Below are positions 5,389 through 8,836 of a DNA stretch of 8,836 nucleotides, one piece after another; the first letter of the stretch is position 1; each line of letters begins with the position of its first letter. Made by a program: the position numbers and the translations under genes. The DNA comes from Clostridia bacterium. GTDB taxonomy: Bacteria > Bacillota > Clostridia > Oscillospirales > CAG-272. The stretch lies in NCBI GenBank assembly GCA_029010655.1, contig JAQXKW010000140.1, forward strand, positions 1 through 8,836, written 5' to 3'. Under the pieces are notes generated by a model, which searched no databases, had not been told where the DNA came from, and saw nothing but the letters and a program-made list of their open reading frames with translations.

Positions 5389-7665
5389 ATGAAGAAGATA
5401 ATAGCGGTACTTCTTGCGGCGGTATTGCTGTTTTCCGCAGTACCCGCCGTTGCAGTCGGCGCGGCAAATACAGTTGACGCAGAAGCGGTAAGGAGCAAAG
5501 CCGCCTCAAAAAGATTCGGTTATCTTCCTTCGGAGATTGATAAAGATAAGCTTTCTGAGCTTTCTGCCGACGATTTGACAAAGCTCTGTAATTCTCTGGC
5601 GGCGGCCTCTCAGCCGCTTGGCGACCAAGCCGGCGAGATTGAAATCCCCTCCTCTTACAGCAGCGTTACGGAGGGCTTTGTAACTCCCGTAAAGAATCAG
5701 GGCTTCGACGGCGCATGCTGGCTTTTTGCAGGCATGGCGGCGGCAGAGGCTTCCTATACCGTTAACACGGGGGAAAAAGAGGATTTCTCCGTGCTTCAGA
5801 CAGCTGAGCTTATAAGCGGCACAAAGTATGACGTTTTGGGCAACTGCACGGGAGACACCAATAATTATACGGACATAAGCCCTCTGGACGGCGGCAACTC
5901 AATTTATACCATGATAGCGGCGGCGTCCTGGAGCGGAAGCGAGAGGGAAAGCGTTCTTCCGTATAATTCCGAAAACATTCAGAAGGTCAGAGACGAAAAA
6001 ACGGAAATGTCCGACCTTTACGGAAAGGATATAGCTCATCTGAGGCAGGCATGCTACGTGCCCTATTTTGCAGACGCTCAGTATTTTGATATATACAAGC
6101 TGCTGATAGGTCTGTACGGAGCTGTTGTCAGCGCTTATTATCATAACGACACATACTATAACGCAAAGAACGGCGCATACTGCTCCCCCGCAAACTTTTA
6201 TATGACTAATCATGAAATAGCTATTGTGGGCTGGAACGATAATTATCCCGCCTCAAACTTCAGTTCCTCCTGCCGTCCGTCCAAAAACGGCGCATGGCTT
6301 GTGAAAAACAGCTGGGGAGCCGATTGGGGCACGGACGGAGACGCAAATGCGGAAAACAGCGGCGCCGAGGGCTATTTCTGGCTTTCCTATTACGATACTT
6401 CTGTCAGCGAGGTTATAGCATTTGACTACTATCCCGCAGACGATTACAAGTATAACTATCAGTATGACGGCGGCTTGGGCTATTCAACCATTACCCTGTC
6501 TGCCGGTGACACGGTGTGCTCAACTTATACGGTAAAGGGACTTACATCTGATAAAGAAAAGATAGAAGCTGTGGGCTTTTTCACGGATACAGCTTTTGTA
6601 ACAGGAAAGGTAGCCATATACACGGGCGGTACCGAAGGACAGCCTTTAAGCGGAAAAAAGGTTGCCGAAGAAGAGTTTGAGACAGACCTTTGGGGTTACT
6701 ATACCGTACCGCTGCCGAACACTCCCGTTGTCGGCGCCGGTCAGAATTATACTGTTGCCATAACGGTAGACTGCGAAACCGAGTTTTTGGTGGATACGGC
6801 GTCAGACACCGTGTGGGGCCCCTGCGAGCCGGATTTTGAAGGCGAGCGTACATATTATGTGTCCGCCGCAGGCGGCACAGCGTTCTTCCCCGAAATGGGA
6901 ATGACCCCCCGTATAAAGGCGTTTACCAATGACGCGGGAAATGCGGCAACGGGAAACCATGCTGTCACATTTGACATAGGCGGCGGAGAGGGCGCTCCCA
7001 TACCGCAGACAAAGGCGAAGGGACAGGCCCTGCGGCTTCAGTTTACGGAGCCTTACCGCGAGGATTATGAATTTTTAGGCTGGTCAACCGAAAGGGGCTC
7101 AAAAACCGTCGATTATATGCCGGGAGATTACTACACGGCAGACGAGGACGCAGTTCTCTATGCTGTCTGGAAATGCACAAAGCCCGAAAAGGTTGTTTTA
7201 ACCCCCGAAAGGCTTAGCCTTAATGTGGGAGGACCCGGCGAAACCGTAAAGATAGAATATACTCCGGACGATTTTGCGGCGGACGTATATCCCCTTTTCG
7301 CAAATGAAACCACGGAGGACGGAAAGGTCTGCTATTATTACGACGGTCTAAAAGTCGTAAAGGAAGCGCCGGGAGAGCTGTATATAGAGGCTCAGGAATT
7401 CGTCCGTGATACAGTAGTCGTGGTTTTGAAGGATAAAAATTACGGCAACGTTTCGGCTGAACTTCATGTAAGCGTGTCGCAGTACAGTCGGGGAGACATA
7501 AACCGCGACGGAAAAATCAACGTGGTGGACTCCGCAATGCTGAAAAAGATAATAACGGGAACGCTGAATTTAAGCGATTACATAGACGTTGCGGATATTG
7601 ACGGAGACGGAAAAGTCAATACAGTGGATTCTCTGTATTTAAGAAAGCTGATTTTGGGCAGCTGA
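5389..7665 (+). CDS. Secreted dockerin-bearing papain-like cysteine protease, copy B
   Basis: A 758-residue tandem paralogue of the preceding gene, colinear over its whole length. It has a signal peptide (1-25), a propeptide-like part (about 26-90) and a C1 peptidase (about 91-340) with a more canonical VTPVKNQG entry, Q104, C110 in ACWLFA, H275 in TNHEIAIVGW and N307 in KNSWG. A lectin-like domain (about 350-515), InlB/Flg_new repeat (about 524-594, GWS, LYAVWK) and Ig-like domain (about 600-698) follow. The dockerin (701-758) has calcium loops DINRDGKINVVD (703-714) and DIDGDGKVNTVD (736-747), both with the canonical Gly. Blocks such as VNTGEKE, KYDVLGN, GWNDNYPA, DWGTDGD, YNYQYDGG and TVKGLTSDKE are shared with copy A, so the pair arose by duplication; the propeptides have diverged most. 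TAAGGAG (5374-5380) lies 8 bases before the ATG, 49 bases after copy A. A compound terminator follows. It is predicted to be active and scaffold-bound. Confidence 0.92.
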   Translation: MKKIIAVLLAAVLLFSAVPAVAVGAANTVDAEAVRSKAASKRFGYLPSEIDKDKLSELSADDLTKLCNSLAAASQPLGDQAGEIEIPSSYSSVTEGFVTPVKNQGFDGACWLFAGMAAAEASYTVNTGEKEDFSVLQTAELISGTKYDVLGNCTGDTNNYTDISPLDGGNSIYTMIAAASWSGSERESVLPYNSENIQKVRDEKTEMSDLYGKDIAHLRQACYVPYFADAQYFDIYKLLIGLYGAVVSAYYHNDTYYNAKNGAYCSPANFYMTNHEIAIVGWNDNYPASNFSSSCRPSKNGAWLVKNSWGADWGTDGDANAENSGAEGYFWLSYYDTSVSEVIAFDYYPADDYKYNYQYDGGLGYSTITLSAGDTVCSTYTVKGLTSDKEKIEAVGFFTDTAFVTGKVAIYTGGTEGQPLSGKKVAEEEFETDLWGYYTVPLPNTPVVGAGQNYTVAITVDCETEFLVDTASDTVWGPCEPDFEGERTYYVSAAGGTAFFPEMGMTPRIKAFTNDAGNAATGNHAVTFDIGGGEGAPIPQTKAKGQALRLQFTEPYREDYEFLGWSTERGSKTVDYMPGDYYTADEDAVLYAVWKCTKPEKVVLTPERLSLNVGGPGETVKIEYTPDDFAADVYPLFANETTEDGKVCYYYDGLKVVKEAPGELYIEAQEFVRDTVVVVLKDKNYGNVSAELHVSVSQYSRGDINRDGKINVVDSAMLKKIITGTLNLSDYIDVADIDGDGKVNTVDSLYLRKLILGS

Positions 7666-7676
7666 CCTAAAAACTG

Positions 7677-7735
7677 AAAAACGCTGTCAGAAGTGCTCAC
7701 AGCAGATGCTGTGTTCACAAAAGACAGCGTTTTTT
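7677..7735. terminator. Long compound, probably bidirectional terminator between protease B and luxS
   Basis: The outer stem pairs AAAAACGCTGTC (7677-7688) with GACAGCGTTTTT (7723-7734), extended by one more T at 7735. Inside sits a second hairpin: GTG (7693-7695) with CAC (7716-7718), and CACAGC (7698-7703) with GCTGTG (7708-7713), around an AGAT loop. A T run follows the stem on the plus strand, and the A run on the left gives one on the minus strand. It lies between the convergent ends of the protease gene (stop 7663-7665) and luxS (stop 7747-7749), so it can terminate both. Confidence 0.9.
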
Positions 7736-7746
7736 GCTCTTATAAA

Positions 7747-8259
7747 TTAAAGGGCTTTTAATACTTCAAGATATTTTGCCGCTCTCTCCCTTGCGCCCTG
7801 CGGGTCCATGTCGGAATAATTTCCGCATTCCTCGGGGCTTGCGCCGGGAATATCTCCCTGAAACGAAGCGATAAAAGAATACAGCTCCACCATCAGCTCC
7901 GTTACCCCCAAAAGGTCGGGCGCGCCGGATAAAATCAGATAAAAGCCCGTGCGGCACCCCATGGGACCCCAGTAGATAACACGGCTTTTAATATCCTCCC
8001 TGTTTCTCAGATAGGTTGCGCCCAAATGCTCTATGGCGTGTATCTCTCCCGTTCCCATAACAGGCTCAAAATTGGGTCGGGTCATGCGTATATCGTAGGT
8101 TGTAACGGGGTAAGCTCCCTTTTCGGAAATATTCTCCTTTTCCCCATCCCCTGCGGTTACGCCGAAGGCGTCATCGTAGCTTATTCTGTCCTCTCTGCTG
8201 ACGTAAACACCCGGCAAAAGGGTCATGTGGTCTACCGTGAAGCTCTTTATTCTTTCCAT
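7747..8259 (-). CDS. luxS: S-ribosylhomocysteine lyase LuxS
   Basis: A 170-residue cytoplasmic metalloenzyme of the activated methyl cycle. It splits S-ribosylhomocysteine into homocysteine and 4,5-dihydroxy-2,3-pentanedione, the precursor of autoinducer AI-2. The metal site is complete: H74 and H78 in HAIEHLGATYLRN, and C145 in ECGNY. The catalytic residues E77 and C102 (GPMGCRTGF) are also present. The N-terminus MERIKSFTVDH is typical. It is longer than B. subtilis LuxS (157 residues) because of extra residues between YVSRED and TYDIR (about 28-50, rich in Gly, Glu and Lys), which place the metal histidines about 20 positions later than H54/H58. The minus-strand ribosome binding site GAGGTG (8270-8265) precedes the ATG by 5 bases, and a dedicated promoter lies directly upstream. 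No methyl-cycle partner gene (mtnN/pfs, metK) is adjacent, so it appears monocistronic. Confidence 0.97.
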   Translation of the reverse strand: MERIKSFTVDHMTLLPGVYVSREDRISYDDAFGVTAGDGEKENISEKGAYPVTTYDIRMTRPNFEPVMGTGEIHAIEHLGATYLRNREDIKSRVIYWGPMGCRTGFYLILSGAPDLLGVTELMVELYSFIASFQGDIPGASPEECGNYSDMDPQGARERAAKYLEVLKAL

Positions 8260-8280
8260 TTCATCACCTCATTTTAGCCT

Positions 8281-8309
8281 ATTATACCCTAAATGCGGCG
8301 GAAAGTCAA
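8281..8309 (-). promoter_or_regulatory. luxS: Sigma-A-type promoter of luxS
   Basis: On the minus strand, the -35 box TTGACT (8309-8304) and a perfect -10 box TATAAT (8286-8281) are separated by 17 bases. Transcription would start near 8274, leaving a very short leader of about 15 bases that contains the ribosome binding site (8270-8265). There is no room for a riboswitch (for example SAM or SAH type) between promoter and gene, so constitutive expression is likely. Confidence 0.85.
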
Positions 8310-8370
8310 GGAGAGGAGGGCGCGCCTTGACACTTGCCGTTTGTGGGGAAATGAGCTCGTGTTAAGGGAA

Positions 8371-8410
8371 GGCTTTCGGCGGCGAAGCCGCCCACACCCC
8401 GCAGGGGTGT
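8371..8410. repeat. Pair of adjacent short GC-rich hairpins
   Basis: GGCGGC (8378-8383) pairs with GCCGCC (8387-8392) over a GAA loop. ACACCCC (8394-8400) pairs with GGGGTGT (8404-8410) over a GCA loop. GGCTT (8371-8375) can alternatively pair with AAGCC (8385-8389). No T run follows, so these are not terminators. They look like fragments of the same family of intergenic palindromes that fills the rest of the region. Confidence 0.65.
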
Positions 8411-8480
8411 CATTGCAGGGGTACAATTACCCTCGGCAATATCTACTTGCGGTTTGATGGCACTATCCGTCAACGCAAAT

Positions 8481-8497
8481 GCAAACGGTTTGTTTGC
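8481..8497. repeat. Small hairpin abutting the 23-bp inverted repeat
   Basis: GCAAAC (8481-8486) pairs with GTTTGC (8492-8497) over a 5-base GGTTT loop. Its right arm overlaps the first bases of the left 23-bp arm (8495-8517), so the two structures compete. Function is unknown. Confidence 0.5.
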
Positions 8498-8617
8498 CTC
8501 CCTTGTGTAAAGGGAGGTGTCAGCCCTTGCGGCTGACGGAGGGATTGTATTTTGAGCCCCATTCCACACAATCCTTCCACCACTTCGTGGTCCCCCTCCC
8601 TTTACACAAGGGAGGCA
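8495..8617. repeat. MITE-like palindromic element with perfect 23-bp inverted arms
   Basis: The left arm 8495-8517 and right arm 8595-8617 are perfect reverse complements over 23 bases, 77 bases apart. Each arm is also a hairpin by itself (CCTCCCTT 8497-8504 with AAGGGAGG 8510-8517, and the mirror image on the right). Inside lie GTCAGCC (8519-8525) with GGCTGAC (8531-8537), GGATTGT (8542-8548) with ACAATCC (8568-8574), and ACCAC (8579-8583) with GTGGT (8587-8591). The whole ~123-base unit can fold as one long cruciform or as a row of hairpins. From memory, GGAGGTGTCAGC...GACGGAGGGATTG-type palindromes are common in genomes of the Faecalibacterium/Ruminococcaceae group. A non-autonomous mobile element or a REP-like structural repeat both fit; no transposase is present. 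Confidence 0.8.
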
Positions 8618-8637
8618 TTCGCACGGTAACTGCAGAA

Positions 8638-8775
8638 CCGTAGGGCGCCGTCTTGCTCCCGCCGTTCCTTTTGATTTAAACAAAATATCCGTCAACAAGA
8701 TTTACATGCGGTTTATTTCCCGTAAAAACGGCACAAACTCCTTGTTAGCGGCGGGAGCAAGCCCCCGCCCTACGG
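8638..8775. repeat. Second element with 27-bp near-perfect terminal inverted repeats
   Basis: Bases 8638-8664 and 8749-8775 are reverse complements at 24 of 27 positions; the three mismatches cluster in the middle. The key core is CTTGCTCCCGCCG against CGGCGGGAGCAAG, with outer ends CCGTAGGGC and GCCCTACGG. The 84-base interior is AT-richer and contains AACAAG (8694-8699) with CTTGTT (8741-8746) but no coding potential. The size (138 bases), the long terminal repeats and the position directly after the first palindromic element suggest a second non-autonomous element or a composite repeat. No target-site duplication is evident. Confidence 0.7.
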
Positions 8776-8836
8776 CAAAACTGCCCGTCTATGCACCGCA
8801 CAAAAACTGTCATTGCAGACGGGCATAATGACCGTC

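Larger units (their letters stand above)
8310..8836. other. Gene-free, repeat-rich intergenic region
   Basis: No open frame here looks like a protein. The only longer one (minus strand, 8306-8698) runs straight through palindromic repeats and has low-complexity, Arg/Pro/Ala-rich content. The region is instead a mosaic of short GC-rich hairpins and two nested inverted-repeat elements, listed separately. It also holds dispersed direct repeats: TGTCATTGCAG at 8408-8418 and 8808-8818, TATCCGTCAAC at 8464-8474 and 8686-8696, and a 13-of-15 match between 8441-8455 and 8700-8714. It continues to the window end. Confidence 0.8.

Noticed and set aside
8260..8280. SAM/SAH-type riboswitch in the luxS leader
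   Set aside because: The promoter lies so close that the leader would be only about 15 bases, too short for any aptamer.
8327..8355. TTGACA on the plus strand as a promoter reading into the repeat region
   Set aside because: With a 17-base spacer the -10 position reads AATGAG, which is poor, and no gene follows.
8306..8698. 130-codon minus-strand open frame upstream of luxS
   Set aside because: It runs through the palindromic repeats and overlaps the -35 region of the luxS promoter. It has low-complexity composition and no recognisable motif; repeat elements of this kind commonly create spurious frames.
8495..8775. CRISPR array
   Set aside because: The repeats are inverted and few, with no regular direct-repeat and spacer periodicity and no cas gene.

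Overview
The window reads as a piece of chromosome from an anaerobic, gut-type member of the Clostridia (Bacillota), most likely in the Oscillospiraceae/Ruminococcaceae neighbourhood. The reasons are roughly balanced base composition, strong AGGAGG-type ribosome binding sites, sigma-A promoters with TTGACA/TATAAT-like boxes, a clostridial-type RarA and LuxS, dockerin-bearing secreted enzymes, and a GC-rich inverted-repeat intergenic region of a style I associate with this group. The lineage is an inference from these features; no marker gene is present.

Layout. Bases 1-43 hold at most the last codons of an upstream gene. At 44-268 (+) lies a small DUF3006-type protein. At 327-1598 (+) is a zinc-dependent medium-chain dehydrogenase of the L-sorbose-1-phosphate reductase type. 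It is followed by a strong intrinsic terminator and then a second terminator-like hairpin. A near-consensus promoter (1720-1748) then drives rarA (1778-2998, +), the AAA+ clamp-loader-like ATPase of replication-fork maintenance. Only 40 bases downstream begins a pair of large tandem paralogues (3039-5339 and 5389-7665, +). Both are secreted papain-fold (C1-type) cysteine proteases with the same architecture: signal peptide, propeptide, peptidase, lectin-like domain, InlB/Flg_new-type repeat, Ig-like beta domain and C-terminal type I dockerin. A long compound hairpin (7677-7735) ends this block and can serve both strands. luxS follows on the minus strand (7747-8259), with its own promoter at 8281-8309. 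The last ~525 bases (8310-8836) hold no credible gene and are packed with hairpins and two nested inverted-repeat elements.

How the parts work together. No terminator or clear promoter is visible between rarA and the proteases or between the two proteases, so rarA-protease A-protease B may share a transcript. The most interesting content is the protease pair. The dockerins imply that these enzymes dock onto cohesin-bearing scaffoldins encoded elsewhere, which would make them protease components of a cellulosome-like assembly. The two copies have diverged around the catalytic cysteine and in the dockerin calcium loops, which suggests different substrates or docking behaviour. Both keep the Gln/Cys/His/Asn catalytic set and look active. 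The dehydrogenase, rarA and luxS look like ordinary housekeeping or metabolic genes with no evident functional tie to the proteases.
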